Origin: Prevotella sp. UBA1705
GTDB lineage: Bacteria; Bacteroidota; Bacteroidia; Bacteroidales; Bacteroidaceae
Assembly: GCA_002317385.1 (NCBI GenBank)
Contig: DCJH01000044.1
Location: 46,295 to 110,294 of the forward strand
DNA length: 64,000 nt
Reading direction: 5' to 3'
Made by a program: the position numbers and the translations under genes
The notes under the pieces: model-generated
Seen by the model: only the letters and a program-made list of their open reading frames with translations
Database searches by the model: none
Told to the model about the DNA's origin: nothing
Part shown: piece after piece, positions 23,554-33,600 of the stretch
Numbering within the stretch: the stretch's first letter is position 1
Layout: every line of letters starts with the position of its first letter

Positions 23554-24597
23554 ATGAATCTTATCAGCAGCAGACTTCTGGCCCAACAGTTGATTGTTCC
23601 GCAGTTTTCCTCACCTGAAGAACTGGTTGAATGGTTTGGCGCCATGCAGGCGCAGGAGTATAAACTCTTCCGGCTTGCCATCGCTATGCGACTCAAAAAG
23701 GTCGACATTGGGCTTGTAGACCAGGCTTTGGCACAGGGCGAACTTCTGCGCCTGCACCTCAACAGAGCCACTTGGCAGGTTGTAGCCAAGCGGGATGTGA
23801 GGTGGATGCTCGATCTTTACCGTGAGTCTAACCTCAGAACCGCACAATCTTATAACAAGATTTACTATCACGAGGTCACCCCAGAGAAGGTGGATCGTAG
23901 CCATCGACTGTTGCGCGACGTACTTGCCGGACGCTATCTGTCGCGCGTGGAGCTCGACAAGATCTACGAAAGGGAGGGTTTGCGCATGGATAAGACCATG
24001 ATGTCGCTCTATCTTTTGCGAGCCGAGATTGACGGAATCGTATGCAACGGTCCGATAGAAAGGCGCTCGCCCACCTACGCCCTGCTCGACGAGAAGGTGC
24101 CGCCACAGCCTCCCATGCCCCAGGAAGAGATGCTGAAGCTCCTCGCTGAGAAGTATTTCAGGAGTCATGGACCTGCTACCTTAGATGATTTTGTATGGTG
24201 GGCGGGACTGGCTAAGAGTCTTTGTCAGAAAGGTATGCACCTCTTGGACGCCCAACTGCAGCCAGTGGAGATCAATGGCGAGATTTTCTGGATGCACGCA
24301 GATGCCCGGACTCGTGGCTTCCGCACGGGCAAACGTCATCTCTTGCCCTCTTACGATGAATATCTTATCGGCTACAAGAGCCGACATATTGTGCTTGCTA
24401 AGGAGCACACGGCTAAGGCGCACAACAATTTCGGCATCTTCCATCCCGTGATTTTAGGTGATGGAAAAGTGGTGTGCAACTGGAAATGCACGCGTCAGAA
24501 AGGACAACCTGTCTTGCAACAGACCTATTTTGATGAGGCGGTGAAGCCCGACAAAGAATTAGACCACTACTTTCTATCCATCGCAGACACTCTTTAA
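23554..24597 (+). CDS. Winged-helix DNA-binding domain protein (HTH_42/YcaQ-AlkX-like)
   Basis: 347 residues. The pattern GAMQAQEYKLFRLAIAMR, LHLNRATWQVV and, near the end, LLPSYDEYLIGYKSR is characteristic of the winged-helix family PF06224. Some relatives are DNA glycosylases for interstrand crosslinks; others have no known activity, so no enzyme is claimed here. Starts 22 bases after the radical SAM gene and may be co-transcribed with it. Confidence 0.82.
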   Translation: MNLISSRLLAQQLIVPQFSSPEELVEWFGAMQAQEYKLFRLAIAMRLKKVDIGLVDQALAQGELLRLHLNRATWQVVAKRDVRWMLDLYRESNLRTAQSYNKIYYHEVTPEKVDRSHRLLRDVLAGRYLSRVELDKIYEREGLRMDKTMMSLYLLRAEIDGIVCNGPIERRSPTYALLDEKVPPQPPMPQEEMLKLLAEKYFRSHGPATLDDFVWWAGLAKSLCQKGMHLLDAQLQPVEINGEIFWMHADARTRGFRTGKRHLLPSYDEYLIGYKSRHIVLAKEHTAKAHNNFGIFHPVILGDGKVVCNWKCTRQKGQPVLQQTYFDEAVKPDKELDHYFLSIADTL

Positions 24598-24656
24598 CTT
24601 TTTATGCGTTCATATATATTTATACCACAATCTCGGCCTTTTTCGATTTTAATCGC

Positions 24657-24664
24657 TACCTTTG
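24657..24664 (+). promoter_or_regulatory. Predicted -7 box of rlmD
   Basis: TACCTTTG fits TAnnTTTG exactly, 22 bases before the ATG at 24687. Confidence 0.6.
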
Positions 24665-24686
24665 CAGTCTAAATACAGATATTAAA

Positions 24687-26147
24687 ATGAGCAGAAAACG
24701 CAAGGCTTTGCCCCTACTGGAGAATGTAACCATTGAGGCCGTTGCCGCCGAAGGCAAGTGCCTTTTCCATCAGGAAGACCAAGTGGTCTTCGTTCCCTTT
24801 TGTGTTCCAGGCGATGTTGTCGACGTGCAGATTGTGAAAAAGAAGCACCACTACTGCGAGGGACGGGTCGAACGCTTTATCAAAAAGAGTGACGTGCGCA
24901 CCGAACCCATGTGCGAACACTTTGGAATCTGTGGTGGATGCAAGTGGCAGAACCTCCCTTATGAGGAGCAGTTGAAGGCCAAGCAGCAGCAGGTGTACGA
25001 CCAGCTGTCGCGCATCGGCAAGGTGGATCTGCCCGAATTCTCCTCTATTCTCGGTTCGGTGAAGACTAAGGAATACCGCAACAAGCTGGAGTTTGGCTGC
25101 TGCAACAAGCGTTGGTTCACCCACGAGGAGCTACGCGATGAGTCGCTCGACCTCTCGACCAACGATAATTCTGCCATCGGATTCCACATTACAGGCGCCT
25201 TTGACAAGATTTATCCCATCAGGAAATGCTGGCTAATGGACAATATCCACAACGATATTCGTAATGAGATTGAGCGTCATGCCAAGGAAATGGGCATGTC
25301 GTTCTACGACCTCCGTGCCCAGACCGGCATGCTGCGGAGCCTCATGTTCCGCAATTCCAACACGGGCGAACTGATGCTTCTCGTGCAGTTCCACTATGAG
25401 AAGCCCGAAGACGAGGCGATGGCTCGTGAGTTGCTGCAACACATTGCGGATAAGTTCCCACAAATCAGCTCATTGATTTATGTAGATAATCAGAAGGGAA
25501 ACGACACTTTCGGCGACCTCGACCTCATTACTTTCAAGGGTTCCGACTTTATCTATGAGACCATGGAAGACCTGAAATTCAAGGTAGGGCCCAAGAGTTT
25601 CTACCAGACCAATACCGAGCAGGCCTACCATCTCTATAGTGTGGCGCGCGAGTTTTGCTTTGATGACTCACGCGACGATCAGCCGAAAGCCACCGACGAG
25701 CTGCCGCTCATCTACGACCTCTATACCGGAACGGGTACCATTGCCAACTTTGTGGCACGTCGTGCCCGTAAGGTAATCGGCATAGAATATGTGCCCGAAG
25801 CTATTGAGGACGCCAAAGTGAATAGTCAAATCAACAACATCGACAACACCGAGTTCTTTGCTGGAGATATGAAAGACATCCTCACCGACGACTTCATCCG
25901 TGAGCATGGCCGCCCCGACATCATCATCACCGACCCACCCCGCGCCGGCATGCATGCCGATGTGGTGAACGTCATCCTCAATGCGGCCCCGCGTCGCATT
26001 GTCTATGTGAGCTGTAATCCGGCCACGCAGGCCCGCGACCTCGCCCTGCTCGACAAAGATTACCATGTGGAGAAGGTGCAACCGGTAGACATGTTCCCAC
26101 ACACACCGCACGTGGAGAATGTGGTGTTGCTGTGCCGAAGAAGTTAG
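24687..26147 (+). CDS. rlmD: 23S rRNA (uracil-C5)-methyltransferase RlmD
   Basis: 486 residues. An N-terminal TRAM domain (~10-68) is followed by iron-sulfur cluster cysteines Cys76, Cys82 and Cys85 (MCEHFGICGGC). The SAM-dependent methyltransferase domain has YDLYTGTGTIANF, DPPRAGMH and the catalytic cysteine loop VSCNPATQARD. RlmD methylates U1939 of 23S rRNA in E. coli. Some Bacteroidota carry a single enzyme of this family with broader specificity, so the exact site is inferred. It has its own promoter. Confidence 0.88.
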   Translation: MSRKRKALPLLENVTIEAVAAEGKCLFHQEDQVVFVPFCVPGDVVDVQIVKKKHHYCEGRVERFIKKSDVRTEPMCEHFGICGGCKWQNLPYEEQLKAKQQQVYDQLSRIGKVDLPEFSSILGSVKTKEYRNKLEFGCCNKRWFTHEELRDESLDLSTNDNSAIGFHITGAFDKIYPIRKCWLMDNIHNDIRNEIERHAKEMGMSFYDLRAQTGMLRSLMFRNSNTGELMLLVQFHYEKPEDEAMARELLQHIADKFPQISSLIYVDNQKGNDTFGDLDLITFKGSDFIYETMEDLKFKVGPKSFYQTNTEQAYHLYSVAREFCFDDSRDDQPKATDELPLIYDLYTGTGTIANFVARRARKVIGIEYVPEAIEDAKVNSQINNIDNTEFFAGDMKDILTDDFIREHGRPDIIITDPPRAGMHADVVNVILNAAPRRIVYVSCNPATQARDLALLDKDYHVEKVQPVDMFPHTPHVENVVLLCRRS

Positions 26148-26180
26148 AAATCTATCCTATACACGGTCAAGGAGGTAAAC

Positions 26181-26732
26181 ATGGAATATGTGTTGCTGCT
26201 GAGAGGAATCAACGTTGGGGGCAAGAACAAGGTTGAAATGTCCCCCTTGAAACTCTATTTGCAGGATATGGGGCTCACGAACGTGTCTTCCTATATCAAC
26301 AGCGGCAACCTGTTTTTTGAGAGCAACGAGCCTATCGACAGGCTCCACACCCTCATAGACCAGTTGTTGAAGACCCACTACACGTTTGGCATCCCCTTCA
26401 GTCTGCTGAGCAAATCGCAGCTCGAGCAAGAGGTGGACCACCTGCCCCAATGGTGGAAGGAAGACTATGCCCGCAAGGATGTGCTCTTCTACACGAAAGA
26501 TGTGGACAAGACCGAGGTGCAATCCTTTATCCAACATACGGAGCTAAGATTCGAAAAGGCCTACTGTGGCGACCTTGCCACCTTCTGGGTAAAGGAAGAT
26601 GAGCGCTCCTTCTTGAAGACAGCATACCACAAAGAACTGCTGAAAGCCCCGTTTTATAGACTGGTAACTATTCGTAATGGGCGCACCTTCGACTATATCC
26701 TGGATAAGTTGGGAATATCATACCAAGGTTAG
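26181..26732 (+). CDS. DUF1697 family protein
   Basis: 183 residues. The start YVLLLRGINVGGKNKVEMSP and the segment SYINSGNLFFES are diagnostic of DUF1697. Function unknown. A strong Shine-Dalgarno sequence AAGGAGGT (26169-26176) precedes the ATG; this is unusual in Bacteroidota, which rely little on it, and it fixes the start. It follows rlmD by 33 bases and may be co-transcribed. Confidence 0.88.
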   Translation: MEYVLLLRGINVGGKNKVEMSPLKLYLQDMGLTNVSSYINSGNLFFESNEPIDRLHTLIDQLLKTHYTFGIPFSLLSKSQLEQEVDHLPQWWKEDYARKDVLFYTKDVDKTEVQSFIQHTELRFEKAYCGDLATFWVKEDERSFLKTAYHKELLKAPFYRLVTIRNGRTFDYILDKLGISYQG

Positions 26733-26958
26733 CCTGTCGCTACAAGACCTGTTCCCAATCAATAAATCCAGTTCCTCATATAGTCTCATCCTATAGCTGG
26801 AAAAGTGTTTGCCATCCTCAGTCTTTAGCCTCTCTATTTCATGAAACCATGCCGGTATATCATGGCTAATACGTTAAATGCAGACTGATATTCTGAAAAA
26901 AGCACCTAATAGCTATGAAAAATTGGTTAAAAAACTCCTTAATCTCAGATATTTTTCA

Positions 26959-26966
26959 TATCTTTG
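26959..26966 (+). promoter_or_regulatory. Predicted -7 box of the sigma factor gene
   Basis: TATCTTTG fits TAnnTTTG and leaves a leader of ~80 bases before the ATG at 27052. In the rest of the 319-base gap (26733-27051) I see no gene, repeat or clear terminator. Confidence 0.55.
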
Positions 26967-27051
26967 CAGTCCATTTTGCCCAAACCCTTGGGATATTCAG
27001 GTAATAAAACATAGGTATTAGTTACTATTTTTGTAATAAGGAAAGGTAGAC

Positions 27052-27924
27052 ATGCGTCAGCTTAAAATTCAGAAAAGCATTACAAACCGTTCGAGCGAGG
27101 CTCTGGACAAGTATCTGGTAGAGATTGGTCGAGTACCAATGATTACTGTTGACGAGGAAATTGAGTTGGCTCAAGCCATTCGCAAAGGTGGCAGAGAGGG
27201 CGAACGCGCTAAGGAAAAGCTCGTCAAAGCAAATCTTCGTTTCGTAGTGTCTGTGGCCAAGCAGTATCAGCATCAGGGATTGGGACTTACCGACCTTATC
27301 GATGAGGGAAACATCGGACTTGTGAAGGCCGCCGAGAAGTTTGATGAGACTCGTGGATTCAAGTTCATCTCCTACGCTGTTTGGTGGATTCGCCAGAGCA
27401 TTCTGCAGGCCATTGCCGAGCAGAGCCGCATTGTGCGTCTGCCCTTGAACCAGGTAGGTGCACTCTCTAAGATCAATTCCGAGATCTCAAAGTTTGAGCA
27501 AGAGAACCAGCGCAGGCCGTCGGTTCAGGAGCTTTCTAACCTCACCAATATCGAAGAATCGAAGATTGACCAGACCATCAAGGCCGACAACCACCACATG
27601 AGCATCGACGCGCCGTTCCAAGAGGACGACGACAATAGCATGGCCGACGTGCTGGCATCGGGCGACGAGAGCCGTGCCGACAAGCAGGTAGACTATGAAA
27701 GCATGGCCAAGGAACTCGAAGCCGTGTTGCGCAACGTGCTCAAGGAGCGCGAAATCACCATTGTGCGCGAGTGCTTCGGCATCGGTTGTCACGAGAAGGG
27801 ACTGGAGGAGATTGGCGACCAGCTGGGACTTACCCGTGAGCGTGTGCGCCAGATCCGTGAGAAGAGCATCGTGAAGCTCCGCGAGAGTGGCTATGCCAAG
27901 CTCCTCATCAAATATCTGGGATAA
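27052..27924 (+). CDS. rpoD: Primary RNA polymerase sigma factor RpoD/SigA
   Basis: 290 residues, the short form typical of Bacteroidota: region 1.1 is missing and region 1.2 starts at ~18 (ALDKYLVEIGRVPMI). Region 2 has NLRFVVSVAKQYQ and the -10-binding RGFKFISYAVWWIRQSIL. Region 3 follows, and region 4 carries the HTH GLTRERVRQIREKSI. It directs transcription from the TAnnTTTG promoters seen across the window. Monocistronic, followed by a strong terminator. Confidence 0.95.
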   Translation: MRQLKIQKSITNRSSEALDKYLVEIGRVPMITVDEEIELAQAIRKGGREGERAKEKLVKANLRFVVSVAKQYQHQGLGLTDLIDEGNIGLVKAAEKFDETRGFKFISYAVWWIRQSILQAIAEQSRIVRLPLNQVGALSKINSEISKFEQENQRRPSVQELSNLTNIEESKIDQTIKADNHHMSIDAPFQEDDDNSMADVLASGDESRADKQVDYESMAKELEAVLRNVLKEREITIVRECFGIGCHEKGLEEIGDQLGLTRERVRQIREKSIVKLRESGYAKLLIKYLG

Positions 27925-27955
27925 GCCCCTTCACATCCTTGCGAACGCAAAGACG

Positions 27956-27999
27956 TGCAGCCTCAGCAGAGAATTTCTGTTGAGGCTGCATGCGTTTTA
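27956..27999 (+). terminator. Terminator of the sigma factor gene
   Basis: GCAGCCTCAGCAGA (27957-27970) pairs with TTCTGTTGAGGCTGC (27975-27989), followed by a short T-rich stretch (GTTTTAT). Confidence 0.75.
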
Positions 28000-28129
28000 T
28001 AGGATGTATCGATATGGGATGTGCCTTGCCCTTTCCAGATGAACACCGAATCATTTGAGAAGAAATATATTCTCCCACACTGATAATTATCTTTACCGAT
28101 TATTGAAGCCCTGCTATCTATTTCCCGTT

Positions 28130-28516
28130 CGCTCAGTAGGGAGATGCCCCGTGCATGTCCGCACCGCCGGATGGCACCCAGCCATGCCAGCCAAATCTTA
28201 GCTCTTTGGATAATATAAGGACACAGAACTTTTCATAATGACATATTTTCCTGCCCTTAGACCTATGACATAAGAAACGCTCCGCGTTGCATAAAGACAG
28301 GCAGATTACCCAATTGGTGGTATCCTTAATATGTTTTTTTTGTCTTTATGTATTAAAATAATGTGTCATTATGATAAGATTCCTGTCCTTATGTCCTAAT
28401 AATACGACAAGAATATATGTGGTTATGAAAAAGAGTTCTGTAGTTATGTCTATAAAAAAAGGTCTTTGTCACCTTCCGGCGGTGCGGACATGCACGGGGC
28501 ATGTCCCTACAGAGCG
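28130..28516. mobile_element. MITE-like element, copy 1
   Basis: 387 bp with ~40-bp terminal inverted repeats (28130-28170 and 28476-28516; core ATGCCCCGTGCATGTCCGCA). A second copy lies at 54138-54520. The inside holds repeated ATAATGACA and TGTCCTTATG boxes in opposite orientation around a central GAAACGCTCCGCGTT segment. No transposase and no conserved ORF is present. Non-autonomous MITE or REP-like element in the intergenic space between rpoD and the HU gene. No clear target-site duplication was seen. Confidence 0.7.
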
Positions 28517-28587
28517 TTAGCCACTCGGCGATAGTGGTACGGCAGTGGTTATAGGATGGATAGAAGACCACATCAAAAACCTTCCGG

Positions 28588-28680
28588 AATTAGTACCGAA
28601 TCGTCTTGCGATTAGCACCTAATCGCAGGACGATAAAGTACTAAACGCAAGACGATTACTACCTAAAGGCAAAAGCGTTG
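28588..28680. repeat. Degenerate 22-bp tandem repeats, array 1
   Basis: About four units: TTAGTACCGAATCGTCTTGC-GA, TTAGCACCTAATCGCAGGAC-GA, TAAAGTACTAAACGCAAGAC-GA and TTACTACCTAAAGGCAAAAG-CG. The consensus is near TTAGTACCTAATCGCAnGACGA. A similar array lies at 53998-54090. There are no spacers, so it is not a CRISPR array. Confidence 0.55.
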
Positions 28681-28706
28681 GATAAAGGTCTTAAGGACGG
28701 AGGATA

Positions 28707-28991
28707 TTAGTTGTGCTTGCGCGAGAATATCGAGAGATTGTCGGAGGCCTTGAACACCACTTTGTCGTGGGCCTCGATGATGAGTTTCTCGCCGTTGGAA
28801 GGATTCACACCAGAGCGCTCCTTGACATGTTTCACCGAGAAACGGCCGAAATCGGGAATGGCAATCTCGCCGTCGCCCTCACAAAGATTGTCTGCCATGA
28901 GTCCGAGAATGGTATTGACATAGGTGCTGGCGCTGGCCTTGGAAATCTCTGCCTTTGCTGCAAAGGCCTCAATCAGTTGAGTTCTATTCAT
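28707..28991 (-). CDS. HU-family DNA-binding protein
   Basis: 94 residues. MNRTQLIEAFAAKAEISKAS, the segment IAIPDFGRFSVKHVKERSGV (the beta-arm start) and NPSNGEKLIIEA are typical of HU/IHF proteins. It bends and packs DNA. Slightly longer than E. coli HU because of the C-terminal tail IFSRKHN. Monocistronic, leftward, with a good promoter at 29069-29076. Confidence 0.92.
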   Translation of the reverse strand: MNRTQLIEAFAAKAEISKASASTYVNTILGLMADNLCEGDGEIAIPDFGRFSVKHVKERSGVNPSNGEKLIIEAHDKVVFKASDNLSIFSRKHN

Positions 28992-29068
28992 ATTTAATAT
29001 GTGTTAGGTTTGTTGTTCTCATCAGTCCGTCACCCCATCCTACGTGGAGAAAAAGGAGGTCGGAATTG

Positions 29069-29076
29069 CAAAGGTA
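29069..29076 (-). promoter_or_regulatory. Predicted -7 box of the HU gene
   Basis: The reverse strand reads TACCTTTG, matching TAnnTTTG, 77 bases before the HU start. In the rest of the gap up to 29321 I see only AT-rich sequence before the alanine dehydrogenase gene. Confidence 0.55.
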
Positions 29077-29321
29077 GTGTTTTTAGCGCAGAAAAGACCC
29101 ACTTGCGGGCAAAAAGCGCACAACTTATTTCCATCTCGAAAAATATCGCCCGAGATAGACTTAATGATGATGAAATAAGACAACAATTATCAAGTAGACT
29201 TTGCAGAATAACCCCTTTAGAAATAAATTACAAAAAAAATGAGGCATGAAAAGAACAACCTATTTATTTTTTTCTTATTTTTACCGCATAGAAATTTGTA
29301 TAACCTAAAACGAAAGAAACT

Positions 29322-30425
29322 ATGAAAATTGGTATTCCCAAAGAGATTAAGCAGGGAGAGAACCGCGTTGGTATGACTCCCGCAGGCGTTCACGAACTCA
29401 TCAACCACGGACACACGGTCTATGTGCAGCATATTGCCGGTGTGGGTAGCGGATTCAGCGACGAGCAATACACCAAGGTGGGCGCGAAGATTCTGCCCAC
29501 CATCGAAGAAGTATATAAGGTAGCCGATATGATCATCAAGGTGAAAGAGCCCATCGAGCCCGAGTATGCGCTGGTGAAGAAAGGCCAGTTGGTCTACACC
29601 TATTTCCATTTTGCCAGTGAGAAAGAGCTCACCGAGGCCATGGTGAACAGCGGTGCCGTATGTCTTGCCTATGAGACTGTGCAGAAGGAAGACCGCAGCC
29701 TGCCGCTGCTCATCCCCATGAGCGAGGTGGCCGGACGCATGGCTGCTCTCAATGGTGCCTACTATCTGCAGAAGACCAAGGGCGGCAAGGGCAAGCTCGT
29801 AGGTGGTGTGCCGGGCGTGAAGCCTACGAAGGTGCTGGTGCTCGGCGGTGGAACCGTGGGAGAAGCCGCTGCCCGTATGGCTGCTGGCATGGGAGCTGAG
29901 GTCACCATCACCGACGTTTCCCTGCCCCGTCTGAGGCAACTCGACCTCGAATTGCCCAACGTGCATACGCTCTATTCGAGCGAGCACAACGTGCGTCAGG
30001 AGCTTCCCACAGTCGACATCGTTATTGGTTCGGTGCTCATTCCGGGCGCCAAGGCTCCGCATCTCATCACGCGTGAGATGCTGAAACTCATGGAACCGGG
30101 CACAGTGCTGGTAGACGTGGCCATCGACCAGGGCGGTTGCTTCGAGACCTCTCATCCCACAACCCACGAGCATCCCATCTATGTGGTAGACAATATCCTG
30201 CACTATTGCGTGGCCAACATCCCCGGCGCAGTGCCCAACACCTCTACCATGGCCCTCACCAATGCCACTCTGCGCTATGCCTTGGCCCTGGCCGACAAGG
30301 GTTGGAAGCAGGCTTGCAAGGAAGACGCAGCCCTGTTCAAGGGTCTGAATGTGGTGGAAGGAAAAATCACTTTCAAGGCCGTGGCCGATGCCTGGGGCAT
30401 GAAATATGAGCCCATTGAACTCTAA
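29322..30425 (+). CDS. ald: Alanine dehydrogenase
   Basis: 367 residues, the usual length. The N-terminal signature MKIGIPKEIKQGENRVGMTP includes the catalytic arginine/lysine region. KVKEPIEPEY, then the NAD-binding VLVLGGGTVGEAAARMAAGM, and the late VANIPGAVPNTST follow the family pattern. It converts L-alanine reversibly to pyruvate and ammonia with NAD. Single gene followed by a terminator. Confidence 0.93.
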   Translation: MKIGIPKEIKQGENRVGMTPAGVHELINHGHTVYVQHIAGVGSGFSDEQYTKVGAKILPTIEEVYKVADMIIKVKEPIEPEYALVKKGQLVYTYFHFASEKELTEAMVNSGAVCLAYETVQKEDRSLPLLIPMSEVAGRMAALNGAYYLQKTKGGKGKLVGGVPGVKPTKVLVLGGGTVGEAAARMAAGMGAEVTITDVSLPRLRQLDLELPNVHTLYSSEHNVRQELPTVDIVIGSVLIPGAKAPHLITREMLKLMEPGTVLVDVAIDQGGCFETSHPTTHEHPIYVVDNILHYCVANIPGAVPNTSTMALTNATLRYALALADKGWKQACKEDAALFKGLNVVEGKITFKAVADAWGMKYEPIEL

Positions 30426-30446
30426 TTAGACTCAAATATCCATATC

Positions 30447-30490
30447 AAAAGAGGATGCATCCTATCCACAGGGTGCATCCTCTTGATTTG
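30447..30490 (+). terminator. Terminator after alanine dehydrogenase
   Basis: AAGAGGATGCA (30449-30459) pairs with TGCATCCTCTT (30474-30484), with A-rich sequence before and TTGATTTG after. It could work in both directions and so also limit read-through from the PUL operon. Confidence 0.65.
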
Positions 30491-30623
30491 ATGGGGTCAT
30501 AGATGGCAAGCGGCCAATGCTCCAAGTCTCTAAAAGCCCCAACGCATATCAGCCTATTTATCTGAAAATCACCATCTCTCCCCTCTTATTTCTTCCCTTT
30601 TATTTCTTATTTTGCATGGCCGA

Positions 30624-33600
30624 TCACATCATCAGCTTCACGCATTTCTGTAGGTTTCCGGTGCTCACCTTCACCTGAACAACTGTAGATCGGGCTATAT
30701 TGCCCACCTTGAGGCGCTGCGATTTCACACCCAGGGTCAATCGATAGCGGGACAGCAATCGCCCCGAAACATCGTAGACCTCCACCTTGGCAGGCGATGT
30801 GGTGGGCGTGGCAAACTGCACTTCCACCTCGCGCGAATCCTGACGGGCCGACACCGAGATGTCTTTGCTACTGCTTATCTTGGCTATTCCTGTCGTGGTT
30901 TTCACCAAATCGATATACAGCGGCTCACCATACGAGAGGATGAAATCCACCTGGGTGCGGTCGTTGTCGAGGGCCGTCACATCTACTCCGTCTGCGGCTT
31001 GCTTTAGCTGCCAGCTGCCCCGAAGCACCACAGAGGTATAGGTGGGTGTGGATTGCCAGTTGTATGTGCCCGGCACAGCCACCGGATAGAGGTTAGGATT
31101 GTCTACGGCCAGACTCATCTCGTGGTCGTTTACCGTCTTCTGCAGGAGCAGCATCTCCGATGCCGCACTCTCCACCTGTCCGAAACCAATGCCCGATACT
31201 GCTGTGAAAAACGTGTAACCCGTGGTATTGCCGCCATTCCAGGTCACCGCATGAAACTGGTCGCTCTGCGACTTGATGGTGAACAGGCTTCCTCCGCTGC
31301 CGTTGATCTTGCTGGCCAGAGTGGTCATGTCCGCCTGACTGGTAGCCGGAACGACGAGGAATGAATATTTGGCTGCAGACGGATTCACTCCATGGTTGAT
31401 ATAGGCCTTGGCTGCCACGGCAGTCGTGGGGCTCTGCACGTCGGAGCCATCGGCCTTGGGGCCTTCCTGGACTCCGTTGGCAATGACCACAGCATCGTTG
31501 CCATTGAGCACATAATAACCCGTGCCCTCAGGGGTGAGCATCCAGCAGGCGGAGCCCGACGGCTTGCTCATGGCAGCGCTTCCGGCAGGCATGGGCTGAC
31601 CGTCTACGCTGAGATTATCCTGAATGGTGGGGTTGATAGACTGGAAAAGATTGGTGGCTGTAATCAACTGGTTGTTGAGACTATAGCTACCCGTGGCCCT
31701 GATACCGCTTCCCAGACTGAGCAACATGCCATCGAAGGCAAAGACGCTCTTCTTGAACTCCAGGTTGGTGGGCTGGAAAAGCTGACTCCCCCATGAGTCT
31801 ATCTGGTCGAAATCTGAGGCAAATATGCCGCAGTCGTCCCAGGCAAGAGCACCCGCAAAGTCCTTGGTCTTGGTGTATTGGTCGAAACGGGAACTGGTGT
31901 TCCTGCCGGGCATGAGGTCTGCCCACGACGCATAGTGCACGGTGGTGGTGCCGGGAATGGTGTTCCAGTCCCATCCGGCATCGGTCTGTGGCAGTCCGGA
32001 GGCAGAGGCATCGCCGTCGTACATAATCTCCAACGCCCCATGACTCAGATAGCGGCCCAGCCGGTTTTGCTTGCTATAGATCTCTGCTCCCCAGAACTTG
32101 GTGGTGGGAGCATGCATCGTGGCCACCCAGTTGTTGTGTCGATAGATGCCGATGGGGCCATAGTTGAACTGGTAGAACCCGTCGAACGAACCAGCTTGAA
32201 CAGGATATTTGGTGGTCGAGAAGAAGTAGTTGTAGGCCGCAGCCAGTTCAGTGTCGATGCCTGTACCCATGATGTCGCCACCAATGTCTACCATATTCTC
32301 AAACGAAGTTTGCGTCACCGCGTTCTTTAGTCCAGTCATCGGGTGGCGTCCTGCGAGACTATTGGCCAAGAGATTGGCCTGGCCGCCCTTGTTCGACATG
32401 ATAAACAGCGACAGCATACCCTTCTTCAAGCGGGCATAAGCCTCGGGTGTGATGCGGAATGGCGTGCCCGAGAGGCTCTTGATGGCCGCAATCCAAGGAT
32501 TGTAGGCATACATATAGGCATTGTAGTGGGAGAGATGATGGAAACTCGTGCCGTCAATCTTCAGAATGTCCCAGCCTCCATCGTGATAGTTGGTCTCGTT
32601 CACGTAGAAGCGCGACAAGGCTTTCAGTTCCCTCACGGCAACTGCATCGTTCTGGTTGCAAGCATAATAGAAAAGGTAAGGCGACATGAGATAGATGTAA
32701 TCGGATGTGACCAACTGGTTGTCGTACAGGTCTTGGTCCGACAGATAGAGCATGCGGTATAGGCTCAACCATTCCAGCGAGTTGAGCATCTCCTGCTTCT
32801 GGAAATCCGAACAAAGCGGAAGGATGTCGACCAGAGCCGACAAAACTGTTCTGACGGTGCTGTAGTCGTTGGTCTTCAGCACTGGAAACTTATAGAGAAT
32901 GCCTTGGTCAATGATGTGGTCCAGATAGTTTTGAAACAGTGTCTTGTCGCTGCTGCTGACGGTCGAAGTATAGGCAATAGCCTCCAAATTGTTCAGCATG
33001 TAGACCAAAAAGGCTGGGGTAAGGTCGGCATTAGACGATGGAAATGTGGTGCCATGTACCGAACCGTCGGCATTTCTCACAATGTTCAGACTGTTGATAT
33101 AGGTGCGTGCTGCATCTATCTGACTCGTATTGGGAGTTTTCGGACGGCGGGCGGGATAGCTTTGGCGTACCTTGGAAAGTCCGTCCAGTTCGCCCTGGGT
33201 AGGCGTAGTGGTAGGCAGGTCTATGGGAACGATGTGGCAACTCAGTGCCCCCGTGCGCTTATAGCCAATCAATGCGCAGTCGAACTTCTGGAAATCTGAG
33301 GCTTGACGCTCCATGGATGTGGTGGCCTTGAAGTTGATATTGTCGAAGTAGAGCTTCACGTCGCGTCCTTCCGGAGCATTGAGCGTGAACTTCACCTGCA
33401 CGATGGTGCCCGTACTCTTAGAGACAAAATCCTGAGTATAGTAGCGGTAGCAGTCGCGCCAGCCCACGAAATCCAAGGCGAGTTTGGCCGTGTATTTGGC
33501 TTTTCCCATGTCGTCGATGAAGTCGACGATCAGCGTACCCGCAGACTTCTGAGGATTGTAGAGACTGAAGAAGACGGCCGACTGGAGGCTGTTGAATGCG

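Noticed and set aside
28389..28571. ORFs in the MITE-like copies (28389-28571 - and 54346-54615 +)
   Set aside because: Found on opposite strands and not conserved between the two copies, so they do not encode a transposase or accessory protein.
28588..28680. CRISPR array
   Set aside because: The units are contiguous and degenerate without spacers, and no cas gene is present. The same applies to 53998-54090.
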